This document shows positions 54,223-63,781 of a stretch of DNA of 64,000 nucleotides, piece after piece. The stretch spans positions 1 to 64,000 of the forward strand of contig NZ_JACSWA010000604.1 in the NCBI RefSeq assembly GCF_016888125.1, written 5' to 3'. A program made the position numbers and the translations under genes. Position 1 is the stretch's first letter; each line of letters starts with the position of its first letter. The notes under the pieces were generated by a model. The model was not told where the DNA came from and did no database searches. It saw only the letters and a list, made by a program, of their open reading frames with translations. The stretch comes from Spirulina sp. CCY15215 (lineage in GTDB: Bacteria; Cyanobacteriota; Cyanobacteriia; Cyanobacteriales; Spirulinaceae).

Positions 54223-55447
54223 AATTACCCTAATTCATCCTACAGGGAATCCTTTTGCACGCAATGCGGCGATCGCCCTTTGGGAAATAGATCTGCTTCA
54301 GGAAATTATTACTTCTCTAGCTTATAATCCTGATGGGAATTTGGCTCGTATCTTGCAAAAGTTCTTTCCGGCTGGCGATCGCGAGTTGAGACGACGAATT
54401 TGGATTCCTCCTCAAAACAGGTTTTTAAAAACCTATCCCCGCGAAGAAATCCTGCGAATTGCTTTACTTCGCACGGGTTTAAACCGTTCTTTGGGGTTAA
54501 ATTCTCAAAGTCTCGCAGATTGGGTTTATGGCTCCATAGACAGGCGAGTAGCCAGAAAACATCTCAAAGGACTTACAGGAGTTTACGCCTATGAGGATGG
54601 GGCTGCTAGTACCTTCTCCGTCGCCAAACAAGAAGGGATTAAATGCTTTTACGATCTACCCATAGTATTTTACCGCCAAAGTCAACAAATTCAACAAGAA
54701 GAAGCGGAATTATTTCCCGATCTAGCTGCTTCTTTGCAATCAATTCAAGAACCGGCTGGGAAATTAGAGCGAAAAGAACAGGAAGTTTCCCTCGCTGACC
54801 ATATTATCGTACCTTCGACCATTGTGGCGCGATCGCTTTTAAATGCAGGAATTAGCAAAGATAAAATCACAGTCATTCCTTTTGGTTCCCCCCACGACTA
54901 CTTTCAACCCCAACCTAAACAAGATAAACAATTTCGCGCTTTATTTGTGGGACGAGTGGGTGCTAGAAAAGGGGTTCATTATTTATTGCAAGCATGGCAA
55001 AAATTAAACCTTCACGATGCAGAATTACTATTAGTGGGAATGAATGAATTTGGCGATCGCTATTTGGGACAATATCAAGAGTATTTTCGCTATATTCCCT
55101 CGGTTCCCCATGCAACCTTGAATCAATATTATAGTTCGGCGAGTGTTTTTGTTTTTCCTTCTTTAGTAGAAGGATTAGCATTGGTCTTATTAGAAGCAAT
55201 GGCTTGCGGAATTCCCATTATTACCACAGAAAATGCAGGAGGATCGGATATTATTACGGATGGAGTAGAAGGGTTTATTATTCCCATTCGCGATGTAGAA
55301 GCCATTCAAGAAAAATTAGCTTGGTGTTACTCTCATCCTCAAGAATTAGCAGAAATGGGCAAAGCAGCACGCCAAAAAGCCGAGGAATTAACATGGAAAT
55401 TATACCGCGATCGCTTATCGAGTTTGGTGTTAAAAGTTATATCTTGA
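54209..55447 (+). CDS. Group 4 glycosyltransferase
   Basis: A 412-residue GT4 enzyme: HPTGNPFARNAAIALWE, GRVGARKGVHYLLQAW and FPSLVEGLALVLLEAMACGIPII. The ATG at 54209 overlaps the polymerase-like gene by 14 bases; longer frames upstream lie inside it. Third gene of the polysaccharide operon. Confidence 0.88.
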   Translation: MTNPKITLIHPTGNPFARNAAIALWEIDLLQEIITSLAYNPDGNLARILQKFFPAGDRELRRRIWIPPQNRFLKTYPREEILRIALLRTGLNRSLGLNSQSLADWVYGSIDRRVARKHLKGLTGVYAYEDGAASTFSVAKQEGIKCFYDLPIVFYRQSQQIQQEEAELFPDLAASLQSIQEPAGKLERKEQEVSLADHIIVPSTIVARSLLNAGISKDKITVIPFGSPHDYFQPQPKQDKQFRALFVGRVGARKGVHYLLQAWQKLNLHDAELLLVGMNEFGDRYLGQYQEYFRYIPSVPHATLNQYYSSASVFVFPSLVEGLALVLLEAMACGIPIITTENAGGSDIITDGVEGFIIPIRDVEAIQEKLAWCYSHPQELAEMGKAARQKAEELTWKLYRDRLSSLVLKVIS

Positions 55448-55456
55448 ATATAATAC

Positions 55457-56053
55457 TTATGGAGATTCTGGCACTTCCAATGAATTTGCCCATTTCCACC
55501 AACATCCAGAAACAAAATTGGTCACTACGTGAGCCACAATAGGAACTAATAAATTTCCGGTGGCGATCGCGCTAAAACCCAATATTACCCCCACGATCGT
55601 CGCCCAAATCATGTACGGCCATTGTTGCATCCCGCTTAAATGTAACACCCCAAAGAAAATACTCGATAAAATTACCGCCGCAATATTTAATCCCAAGGCA
55701 GGTAATATAACCCCGCGAAACAATAATTCCTCACTCAAACCCGGTAATAATCCCAACCAAATTAAATCCGGCCACATTAACGGCTTAATCACCAACTCTA
55801 AATAATAATTAGCACTGCGTCGATAAGCTGGCCAGAGACGATGCACGATCGCGCTGGCGATGGAAATTGCACCCGCCAAACCTAACCCCCATAACACCGC
55901 ATTGAGGTTAAATTGCAGGGCTAACATTCGCACCGATCCAAGAGACTGCCATACTTTAGCGACAACTAATAAAATAATTGCCGTCACGGCCATTGCAATG
56001 AGAACTTGAGTGCGAGTGAGAGGTTCAAATTCAGGAGGTTCGGATTGATTCAC
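55457..56053 (-). CDS. CPBP-family intramembrane metalloprotease
   Basis: A 198-residue membrane protein with about six helices and CPBP/ABI motifs: EELLFRG (EExxxR) at the first catalytic helix, FGVLHLSG, and HVVTNF. In cyanobacteria and plants these include CAAX-protease-like proteins; substrate unknown. Confidence 0.88.
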   Translation of the reverse strand: MNQSEPPEFEPLTRTQVLIAMAVTAIILLVVAKVWQSLGSVRMLALQFNLNAVLWGLGLAGAISIASAIVHRLWPAYRRSANYYLELVIKPLMWPDLIWLGLLPGLSEELLFRGVILPALGLNIAAVILSSIFFGVLHLSGMQQWPYMIWATIVGVILGFSAIATGNLLVPIVAHVVTNFVSGCWWKWANSLEVPESP

Positions 56054-56073
56054 GGATTTTATTTTAGGCTATA

Positions 56074-57159
56074 TTAAGAGAGACAACGTAATCTAACGCT
56101 ATCGGGGCGCAAAGCATCGGGATTGATTCCTCCTCGATAAGCGATCAATACACCCAACGCCTCTAAATAAGAGGGAACGCGAAGAGCTTTGATGCCCAAG
56201 GGTTCTGGGGGGACGCGCATCGCAGTTTGGTTATCCTCTACCGCGATCGCCCGAGCTTTGCCTAAACTGAGCATAGCACTTCCCCCGCAAGCATCGGCAG
56301 GAAAGACGATCGCATCGACTTCATCCGCCCAAATCTGGGTTGAGGTTTTTGTGTGAGGTTGCGCGATAAATTGAGGGGCGCGGGATAAGCCCACTAAAAC
56401 ACAAGGAAGGAAGGTATAACCCAACTCCTCCGCCGCCGCCCGAGGGGAAACTTGTGGATCTACAGGTAAGGGAGATAAAGCAGGAGCATGGGCGCAAGGA
56501 ATGCGAAAATTCCTAACAATTAAGTGAGAAATAACAGCTTCCGCTCCGGCAAGAGCATCAATTCCCGAACCGTGTCTGTAGTTTTCTAGGGCTGCGCTGT
56601 CGGTTTCTTCGGGAAAACGGGCAACTACGGCGATCGCCTCTGCCCCTCCCTCTTGAATGAGTTTCTCGGCTGCCCTCAATAAACTACCAGGGTTATTTAA
56701 AGTCCCCCAACTTGCCCCCGATGAAGCCGATCGCAGTTCTACGCCCAGGGGAGCATCCGTGAGGATATAATCGGTCAAATCTAGTCCTAACGTGGCTCTA
56801 GCGGCATCTGCGGCTTGAATGTGGCGCAATCTCAATTCGGGTTCGATCGCGCGATCGAGAAGCAAACCAATGCGATTTTGTCGAACTGGTTGCAGTCCCC
56901 ATTCCCCCGCAGCAAAGCGATCCAAACCATACCCTTCTACATAAAGCGCATTGGGAAGATTCCAATACATTTGTGCGCCATTAAGAACATTGGGATGGGT
57001 AATGAGGCGATCGCAGACCTGAGAAAAGGCTTTAGCAACCGGTAGCGCATCCCCTGCGTAACCGCCAATAGATGCACCGATACCTGTGGGAATGATTAAA
57101 ACAACAGTAAATGGAGATTGAAGCACGTAAACTTGGGTAAGGGAAATAGTGTCATTCAA
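56074..57159 (-). CDS. DUF3326 protein
   Basis: A 361-residue soluble protein conserved in cyanobacteria and plants as DUF3326: IIPTGIGASIGGYAGDALPVAK, ILTDAPLGVELRSASSGASWGTLNNPG and VFPADACGGSAMLSLGKARAIAVEDN. Function not known to me. It follows the MATE gene (14 bases) and precedes the protease on the same strand. Confidence 0.75.
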   Translation of the reverse strand: MNDTISLTQVYVLQSPFTVVLIIPTGIGASIGGYAGDALPVAKAFSQVCDRLITHPNVLNGAQMYWNLPNALYVEGYGLDRFAAGEWGLQPVRQNRIGLLLDRAIEPELRLRHIQAADAARATLGLDLTDYILTDAPLGVELRSASSGASWGTLNNPGSLLRAAEKLIQEGGAEAIAVVARFPEETDSAALENYRHGSGIDALAGAEAVISHLIVRNFRIPCAHAPALSPLPVDPQVSPRAAAEELGYTFLPCVLVGLSRAPQFIAQPHTKTSTQIWADEVDAIVFPADACGGSAMLSLGKARAIAVEDNQTAMRVPPEPLGIKALRVPSYLEALGVLIAYRGGINPDALRPDSVRLRCLS

Positions 57160-57173
57160 GACAGATTATAATA

Positions 57174-58553
57174 CTACCAATTCTCTTTTTGTTTCGGGAG
57201 AATCTGGGAAAAACGCCAGATCAGAATACCTGTAGAACTGATTATAGCTAACATCAAAGCCAACCAAACACCGATCGCTCCTTGATGTAAAATAATAGCA
57301 ATAAAATAACTGCCTCCCAAGCCAATAACCCAGTAAATACTAATATTAATCCACATGGGGATGAGAGTATCTTGCAATCCTTGTAATGCACCGATCGCGA
57401 GGAAATGTAATCCATAAATTACTTGAATAAAAGTGGCGATTTTCAATAAAGATAAAGCGATGTTTGTGGCTTCAATATTATCTAGATTGGAGGGATCTAA
57501 ATAAATGGCAATAATTTGAGGCGCAAAAATCCACAGGGCTAAACTAATAAGACTAGCGATCGCAATATTGAGAAGAAACACGACTAAAAATGTTGTTTTA
57601 ATTCCTTCAAGATTATGGTTTCCGCGTTGTTGTGCAACCCGAATGGCGGTTGCATGGGAAAATCCGATGGGAATAAGAATTGCGATATCGAGAACGGAAA
57701 CGGTAATTTCATGCGCCGCTAAATTTTCTGTTCCTAAATATCCCATTAATAAGGCAACAAAAGCAAATATTCCGAACTCCGAACCCAGTTGAATGCCGAT
57801 CGGAATGCCTAATTTTAAAATTTCCCAAAATGTTGAGCGATCGCTGAACCAAAGCCGATCGAAGAATCGATATTCTCGAAAATCGGGATGAAATTGCAGA
57901 TACCCAATACCGCTTAAAAACATCAGCCAAAAGACAAAGGTACTTGACCAACCCGCTCCCGCCAATCCTAAAGCAGGAAAGCCAAAATGACCGAACATGA
58001 AGGTATAATTAGCCAATCCATTAATAGGAACGGCGATCGCGGCAATAATAGTTAGAAATTGGGGGCGATCGCAAGCGTTTGCAACCTCTTTAATAGCAAT
58101 AAAACCGAGAGTAGCCGGCAAACCCCAAACAATTGCCCGCAAGTAAATTTCTGCATAATGAGCAATTCTTTCTTCTTGACCCAATAAGGTTAAAATAGAA
58201 CCAAAATGCCACAGCAATAGCGCGATCGGTACAGCAAAAATGAAACCGATCCAGAGTCCTTGAATGAGTAATGTACGGATTTTTTCAATATTTTTTTGAG
58301 TAAAAGCAACTGCCGCGATCGCCCCCAAACCGTAAAATAATCCCGCACTAATGTAAATTAATGTCGCAAAAGTAATGGCTCCTAAACCCCCCGCCGCCAA
58401 CATCTCAGTCCCTAACCATCCCATCATGATGAGATCGACAAAGGCGATCGCAGTTTCGGCAAATTGAGTCAAAATTAAAGGAATGGCTAAATTAAGCGTG
58501 CTTTTAATTTCCGTTCTGAGTTTTAAATAAGTTTTTTCTTGAATAAACTCCAT
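57174..58553 (-). CDS. MATE-family efflux transporter
   Basis: A 459-residue multidrug/toxin exporter of the NorM type with 12 helices. IPLILTQFAETAIAFVDLIMMGWLG at the start and AHEITVSVLDIAILIPIGFSHATAIRVAQQRG in the second half are family features. Likely Na/H antiport; substrate unknown. Confidence 0.9.
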   Translation of the reverse strand: MEFIQEKTYLKLRTEIKSTLNLAIPLILTQFAETAIAFVDLIMMGWLGTEMLAAGGLGAITFATLIYISAGLFYGLGAIAAVAFTQKNIEKIRTLLIQGLWIGFIFAVPIALLLWHFGSILTLLGQEERIAHYAEIYLRAIVWGLPATLGFIAIKEVANACDRPQFLTIIAAIAVPINGLANYTFMFGHFGFPALGLAGAGWSSTFVFWLMFLSGIGYLQFHPDFREYRFFDRLWFSDRSTFWEILKLGIPIGIQLGSEFGIFAFVALLMGYLGTENLAAHEITVSVLDIAILIPIGFSHATAIRVAQQRGNHNLEGIKTTFLVVFLLNIAIASLISLALWIFAPQIIAIYLDPSNLDNIEATNIALSLLKIATFIQVIYGLHFLAIGALQGLQDTLIPMWINISIYWVIGLGGSYFIAIILHQGAIGVWLALMLAIISSTGILIWRFSQILPKQKENW

Positions 58554-58594
58554 AAAAATTAAATGTATTTTAAGAGATGAAATGAAGGAATAAA

Positions 58595-59263
58595 ATGGGT
58601 GCAGTTTATGATAACATATCGGTAGTCATCGCTAAAGAATTTAGGTTAATGGATTCACTAAACCCCACTTTTACTGAAAACGGCTATGCGATCGCAGAAG
58701 ATATTATCCCTGTCTCCTTGGCTAACGATTTGAGCCGCGAGGCAGAAACAATAGAGACAACCGTACCCGTAGAAGATCCTTTGATTGTGGAAGGTGTTTA
58801 TTGTGGGGATGAATGGTCAACCTGCGTATGCCAATATCCTGCTTTTCAAAAATTGGCACGATCTCCTTTTCTAATCAATTGCATGGAAGAAATTTTGCAA
58901 AGTTCTTGTGACCCTACTCCAGTTTTCTGGTCTCTATTCCGCATCAGTCGGGGACAAGGGGATACCCTCTGGCATCAAGATGCTGATGATAGTCTCTATA
59001 AACAGGCAAAGATCGGCATTACAATTTTTCTTTCAGAGAATGAAAAACGTGCCACAATTCTGAAAGTAATCCCCAAAAGCCATCACTGGCCATTTCCTGA
59101 AAAAGAACAGATGCACAAAGCTCACTCTAGTGAAACAGAAATCAATATTTCAAGACAAACAATAATGTTTCATAATCCTCTACTTTGGCATACAAGCCTT
59201 CTTAACTCCTCGCAGAAGCCTCTTTTATTGCTGATATTCTTTTACAAACTTGCCGAAGAATAG
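58595..59263 (+). CDS. Phytanoyl-CoA dioxygenase-like Fe/2OG enzyme
   Basis: A 222-residue protein with the facial triad His127-x-Asp129 (WHQDADD) and His199 (LLWHTSLLNSS) of Fe(II)/2-oxoglutarate dioxygenases. The usual Arg that binds 2-oxoglutarate after the distal His is not evident (KPLLLL). ATG 58595 or 58649 could start it. Product unknown; convergent with the GNAT gene. Confidence 0.6.
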   Translation: MGAVYDNISVVIAKEFRLMDSLNPTFTENGYAIAEDIIPVSLANDLSREAETIETTVPVEDPLIVEGVYCGDEWSTCVCQYPAFQKLARSPFLINCMEEILQSSCDPTPVFWSLFRISRGQGDTLWHQDADDSLYKQAKIGITIFLSENEKRATILKVIPKSHHWPFPEKEQMHKAHSSETEINISRQTIMFHNPLLWHTSLLNSSQKPLLLLIFFYKLAEE

Positions 59264-59271
59264 TTGACAAT

Positions 59272-60045
59272 TTATGCGGTTGGATAGCTGATCCAAATAT
59301 TCGGTTCGATGTAGTATCCTTGGCTTGTTTTGCGATCGATTTCTAGAGGGATGATTCCTCCCGGAATGATGTATTTCCCAGTATCGGGAAAGTGCATTTG
59401 GGTTGTTTTCTCCCAATAGGAAATCGGTTCGATAATTTCAGTCGAGCGATCGCATATCCCCAGCAATTTTGCTCCATATTTGAGATTGACTCGTAACCAA
59501 GGATCGAACATTAAACCCGCTTCGTTTTTCCACTGAATATAGCGCACGATTGGAGTCAGAGGATATAAATGTTTAAGGGTGGGACGTACTGCCAAAATCA
59601 AAGCAGGAAATTGATAAGAGCGAGCCAATTCCTGCATATAATCCAAAAGATACTTGCTCAAACCTCGTCCTCGATATTCGGGAAGAATGGTCAGAGAAAC
59701 CCCTCCTAAAATTGTTGGTTGAGTGTTGTTTTCTTTTCCCTGCAAACCGGCTGTTAATATCCAATCACACCCAGTATTCGGTAATTCTTCCAAGGAACGA
59801 TCCCAAGGAATCGGCAAACAACTTCCCTGTGCAACCATCTTTTGACTCTCTGTTTCAACCAAACCAAATTGAAATTCTGGATAGAGGGAATGGAGATCGC
59901 GCCATTCTGGGAAATCAATCAGGTCTTCGATTAAAAAACGCGGATAACTGTGCCTTAAAACTGAATTCACCTCTTGAAAAAAGGATTTTTGACTCCGACA
60001 GTCGATCCAATGATAGTGAGTATCTGCGTCAATTATTTTCTGCAT
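59272..60045 (-). CDS. GNAT-family acetyltransferase
   Basis: A 257-residue protein with the acetyl-CoA-binding motif VSLTILPEYRGRGLSKYLLDYM in the middle and a long C-terminal part (WIS at end). It follows the YqcI/YcgG gene by 42 bases, so the two are probably co-transcribed. Substrate unknown. Confidence 0.78.
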   Translation of the reverse strand: MQKIIDADTHYHWIDCRSQKSFFQEVNSVLRHSYPRFLIEDLIDFPEWRDLHSLYPEFQFGLVETESQKMVAQGSCLPIPWDRSLEELPNTGCDWILTAGLQGKENNTQPTILGGVSLTILPEYRGRGLSKYLLDYMQELARSYQFPALILAVRPTLKHLYPLTPIVRYIQWKNEAGLMFDPWLRVNLKYGAKLLGICDRSTEIIEPISYWEKTTQMHFPDTGKYIIPGGIIPLEIDRKTSQGYYIEPNIWISYPTA

Positions 60046-60087
60046 TTTTGAATTGGCTTATTAAGAGCAGTTTTGTTCCTTTGCGGA

Positions 60088-60909
60088 TTAATGAAATGGA
60101 CATTCTCCAGGGTTGGAGTTAACGGGATGGTAGCGAAAGGGAAATATACACTCACCATCATTGCGATCGCTAATGACCGTCAGTTTAGCAGACATTAAAT
60201 CTCGCTCCCATTCCGATTTTTGATGTAAGAGTAAAGGATAGGGAGGAATGCGATCGTATTTTTCCATGCGCTTGTAAATCTTGTGTCGGGGATCTTCTCC
60301 CCAACGCTTCCACACCCGTTCAAAAACGTCATCGGGGTTGATTACTGCGATTAAACCGGGGGCTAAGTTACGCGATCGTCGCTCGTGATTGGCTGGGGTA
60401 CTTATATTCACAAATAAACTCCTTCCTCCCAAACAATAGCGCCATTCGGAATCGTTTGGATCTGTGGGAATCTCTTCAGGCCAAGGAAAGCGATCGCGTC
60501 GGTGCAGTTCGTTCAAAAAATCATAGATTTGTTTCGCGTATTGTTCGAGAGAATATTCTTCTGCTTCCCAGGGAAAAAAGATAGCCAAACTCAATAAAAG
60601 TGAGTTTTCGTTGATCTCATTTGCTGTTAAATTGCGTTCTTCTTCTAGATAGGCATAAACGGCTTCAAGAATATGATCGAAACTCTCTGAAGTTGTCAAA
60701 GAGGGGGCGATCGCATAGCGAATCATCCTTTTTTGTTCGGCTAAAGTACCGAAAAAACAGGGAAAATTATCTTGATGTATTGTTTCGATAAATGCTTCAT
60801 AACTTTTGTGAACCCAGTCGGGTAATGAGCATTTGTCTGATGCCGATTCCAGTTGTATTTTGTTCCATAGAGGTGTTAACCCGTCTGGAGATAAGCGATC
60901 GATAATCAT
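60088..60909 (-). CDS. YqcI/YcgG-family protein
   Basis: A 273-residue protein of the YqcI/YcgG family: FPCFFGTLAEQKRMIRYAI, LSLAIFFPW, and LFVNISTPANHERRSRNLAPGL. Members are often found in natural-product or stress loci and their activity is not well established. Co-oriented with the GNAT gene downstream and divergent from 61098. Confidence 0.78.
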   Translation of the reverse strand: MIIDRLSPDGLTPLWNKIQLESASDKCSLPDWVHKSYEAFIETIHQDNFPCFFGTLAEQKRMIRYAIAPSLTTSESFDHILEAVYAYLEEERNLTANEINENSLLLSLAIFFPWEAEEYSLEQYAKQIYDFLNELHRRDRFPWPEEIPTDPNDSEWRYCLGGRSLFVNISTPANHERRSRNLAPGLIAVINPDDVFERVWKRWGEDPRHKIYKRMEKYDRIPPYPLLLHQKSEWERDLMSAKLTVISDRNDGECIFPFRYHPVNSNPGECPFH

Positions 60910-61097
60910 GAGCTTTGATTTAGGTGTCTTTACCTCAGAGAAAATCCTCTCGATTGGGATTTTGCTTTAAAATTAAGATTGTAGCATTCCTCGCCGACGC
61001 ACATCTAAAAATGAATCCTATTACAATTGACATAGATATTGTAGCTTGATATTATGGAGATGAAGATAAATATCTCAAATTTTTGGATAAGTAACAA

Positions 61098-62063
61098 ATG
61101 GTAGTTAATATGGATGCAAATAACTTTTGTATTTCTAATACTCAGCTTCCTTGCTTTTTGATGAGTGTGCCTTTTTTTATGTCTGCCGATGTGATTAATA
61201 ACAAAATCATGCAAGAAATACTCGATGCCCTCGAGCCAGAAGAACGAACGATAAATATCGATCGCGCACTCTCTCAATTTCAAGAATTATATCGTTTTAT
61301 TTCTAGCAAAGCTCTAGTTTATTTACTTCCTAGTTATCCCGGACTGCAAGATCAAACCTATGTTGCTAACTTGGGTATTGTTCTTCCCCATTTGACCGAA
61401 CCTACCGTTGTTATTTCTAATTATTATTCTGAAGTTCGACGCAATGAAAGTGAAGTTGGGCGAGAATTTTTTCAACTGATGAAATTTACCAATGTGATTG
61501 ACGCACCAGAATATTTTGAAGGAGAAGCAGATTTAAAGTATATTCGCGATAATGTTTATTGTGGTGCCTATGGGCTTCGCACTTCTAAAAATGCTTTAGA
61601 CTGGTTTGAAAAGTCTTTTGAGATGAAGGTAATACCTATTCTCATGGAAGATCCTTATTTATATCACTTAGATTGTTTGCTATTGCCACTTTCTGAGGAT
61701 AGCGTATTGGCCTGCACAAAAAAACTCGATCGCGAAACCCAGAAAGAATTAGAAAAATATGTTAAAATTTACGATTTTGACTATAATATTGCTGTTGTTG
61801 CTGCCTCAAATGCTTTGGTTTTAGGGAACTATATTCTAGTAGGAACAAATCAGCAAACACTTAATAATAAACAGCATAAAGACCATCAAAAAGAAAAGGA
61901 TAAACTCGATTTTTTAGAAAAATTGTGTACAAAAATTGATCGAGAACTGGTTATTTTCGATCTCTCAGAATTCGAGAAATCTGGAGCAGCACTCTCTTGC
62001 TTAATTATGCACTTAAATCGCAAAAATTACTATAGCGTTTCTCGGTTTGATGAAGTATACTGA
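61098..62063 (+). CDS. Guanidino-hydrolase/amidinotransferase-like protein
   Basis: A 321-residue member of the arginine deiminase/dimethylarginase fold. Visible: YVANLGIVLP, FEGEADLKYI (acidic catalytic segment), YHLDCLLLPL (His) and Cys301 in SGAALSCLIMHLN. So it probably cleaves a guanidino group. It starts a three-gene run with a 61-residue protein and an Orn/Lys/Arg decarboxylase, which points to arginine or agmatine metabolism. Confidence 0.72.
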   Translation: MVVNMDANNFCISNTQLPCFLMSVPFFMSADVINNKIMQEILDALEPEERTINIDRALSQFQELYRFISSKALVYLLPSYPGLQDQTYVANLGIVLPHLTEPTVVISNYYSEVRRNESEVGREFFQLMKFTNVIDAPEYFEGEADLKYIRDNVYCGAYGLRTSKNALDWFEKSFEMKVIPILMEDPYLYHLDCLLLPLSEDSVLACTKKLDRETQKELEKYVKIYDFDYNIAVVAASNALVLGNYILVGTNQQTLNNKQHKDHQKEKDKLDFLEKLCTKIDRELVIFDLSEFEKSGAALSCLIMHLNRKNYYSVSRFDEVY

Positions 62064-62065
62064 AG

Positions 62066-62251
62066 ATGTCAAAAAACAACGAACCGCATCAATCTGAGAC
62101 CTTTCTAGGTTTTACCACTTATACCTTTTGTGGCAAAACTCAGGATTGTGGGCAACCTGCCTTCGAGGTCTTGGCAAAAGAATTAAACTTTTTAGGAGAG
62201 ATTGCCGATCGCAATTTTGCAGAGGAAATCAAACAAAATTATCGAGATTGA
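62066..62251 (+). CDS. Small unknown protein in guanidino operon
   Basis: A 61-residue soluble protein (MSKNNEPHQSETFLGFTTYTFCGKTQDCGQPAFEVLAKELN) starting two bases after the upstream gene and ending 4 bases before the decarboxylase start. Two Cys residues six apart (CGKTQDC) could bind metal or form a disulfide. No family recognised; its tight position argues it is real. Confidence 0.55.
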   Translation: MSKNNEPHQSETFLGFTTYTFCGKTQDCGQPAFEVLAKELNFLGEIADRNFAEEIKQNYRD

Positions 62252-62255
62252 AAGA

Positions 62256-63698
62256 ATGCCCGATCGCCAAACCCAAACTCCCCTAATCGATGCAATTAAA
62301 GCAGTTTCTCATCAATCTTTAGCTATTTTTTACGTTCCAGGACACAAAAGAGGTCAAGGAATATCTTCTCATCTTAAAGATTGGTTGGGAGAAGAACTAT
62401 TTCGGGCAGATTTGCCAGAATTGCCGGAATTTGGCAGTTTGTTTCCTCCTCAAGGAATCATACGAGAGGCTCAAGAACTGGCAGCAGAGGCATTTGGGGC
62501 TAGACAAACCTGGTTTTTAGCCAATGGGTCTACTTCAGGAATTGTTGCAGCAATTCTAGCCACTTGTGGAGACGGAGATAAAATTATCATGCCTCGCAAT
62601 GTACATAAATCGGCAATTTCGGGGCTGGTTCTTTCCGGTGCAATTCCCATTTTTGTGACCCCAGAATGCGATCGCAATTTAGCAACCAGTATTTCTCCCC
62701 AAACCCTCAAAGCTGCATTAAAAGAGCATCCCGACGCGAAAGCTGTAATGGTGGTTTATCCCACCTATCACGGAATTTGCGGGGATTTAGCCGCGATCGC
62801 CTCCCTCGTACATGAATATAATATTCCCCTGTTAGTTGATGAAGCACATGGGGCGCATTTTGCCTTCCATCCTAACTTACCCTCGTCGGCACTGTCTTTA
62901 GGGGCGGATATTGCCGTACAATCCACCCATAAAACCCTCGGGGCAATGACCCAGGCATCCATGTTACATTTACAGGGCGATCGCATTTCCCCCAATCGCA
63001 TTACTAATGCTTTGCGTTTGGTTCAGTCTACCAGTCCCAATCATATTTTATTAGCTTCCTTAGATGCTGCCAGGCATCAAATGGCAACCCAAGGAGAAGA
63101 ATTATTAGAGAGTGCCTTAAACTTAGCCGAAGAGGTACGCGATCGCCTAGCCAAGATTCCCGATCTGGTTGTTTTTGAACCTACCCACGCAACTATCGAT
63201 CGCACCCGGATCGCGATCGATGCAACGCAATTGGGATTAACGGGTTTTGCTACCGATGAAATCCTATACAATAAATTGGGGGTAACAGCAGAATTACCCG
63301 AACTACAATATTTAACCTTCGTGCTTACTTTTGGCAATACGAAAGAAGACTGCGATCGCCTCATCAAAGCCTACCAAATCCTAAACCAAAAGCATCGCCA
63401 ACCCCCCATCCTCCCCACCTCCTCACACTCCCCCATCCTCCCCATCTCCCCCATCTCCCCTCGAGAGGCATATTTTGCCCCCACAGAAACCGTCGCTTTC
63501 GATCGCGCTGGCGATCGCATCAGTGCAGAATTAGTCTGTCCTTATCCTCCTGGTATTCCTTTATTAATGCCAGGGGAAGCAATTTCTCTCTCTGTCCTCG
63601 ATCGCCTACAACAATTTCGCACTTTAGGGACGACAATTAATATTGAAGGATGCAGCGATCCGACGTTAAAAACATTGAAAGTTATCGCCAATAATTAG
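62256..63698 (+). CDS. Orn/Lys/Arg decarboxylase family protein
   Basis: A 480-residue fold-type I PLP decarboxylase. PLP Lys lies in STHKTLGAMTQ; VDEAHGAHFAF carries the PLP-ring Asp. C-terminal domain contains AYFAPTETVAFDRA and CPYPPGIPLLMPGE. Substrate (arginine, lysine or ornithine) cannot be fixed from sequence. ATG 62256; a Pro/Ser low-complexity linker occurs near residue 390. Confidence 0.9.
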   Translation: MPDRQTQTPLIDAIKAVSHQSLAIFYVPGHKRGQGISSHLKDWLGEELFRADLPELPEFGSLFPPQGIIREAQELAAEAFGARQTWFLANGSTSGIVAAILATCGDGDKIIMPRNVHKSAISGLVLSGAIPIFVTPECDRNLATSISPQTLKAALKEHPDAKAVMVVYPTYHGICGDLAAIASLVHEYNIPLLVDEAHGAHFAFHPNLPSSALSLGADIAVQSTHKTLGAMTQASMLHLQGDRISPNRITNALRLVQSTSPNHILLASLDAARHQMATQGEELLESALNLAEEVRDRLAKIPDLVVFEPTHATIDRTRIAIDATQLGLTGFATDEILYNKLGVTAELPELQYLTFVLTFGNTKEDCDRLIKAYQILNQKHRQPPILPTSSHSPILPISPISPREAYFAPTETVAFDRAGDRISAELVCPYPPGIPLLMPGEAISLSVLDRLQQFRTLGTTINIEGCSDPTLKTLKVIANN

Positions 63699-63710
63699 AA
63701 CAAAAAAGAT

Positions 63711-63738
63711 GCAAAAAAAAGGGTGCAAATTTGCACCC
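63711..63738 (-). terminator. Terminator of the 3'-terminal minus-strand gene
   Basis: GGGTGCAAATTTGCACCC is a perfect palindrome and on the minus strand runs into TTTTTTTT. It lies 44 bases past the stop of the gene at 63782, and can also terminate the plus-strand decarboxylase transcript. Confidence 0.8.
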
Positions 63739-63781
63739 TAACTATCATTCGAGATTGAAAGAAATTGAAGATAAATTGAGA

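Noticed and set aside
62066-62251. RiPP precursor peptide
   Set aside because: No leader/core division, no repeat core and no RiPP-modifying enzyme nearby; treated as a small protein of unknown role.
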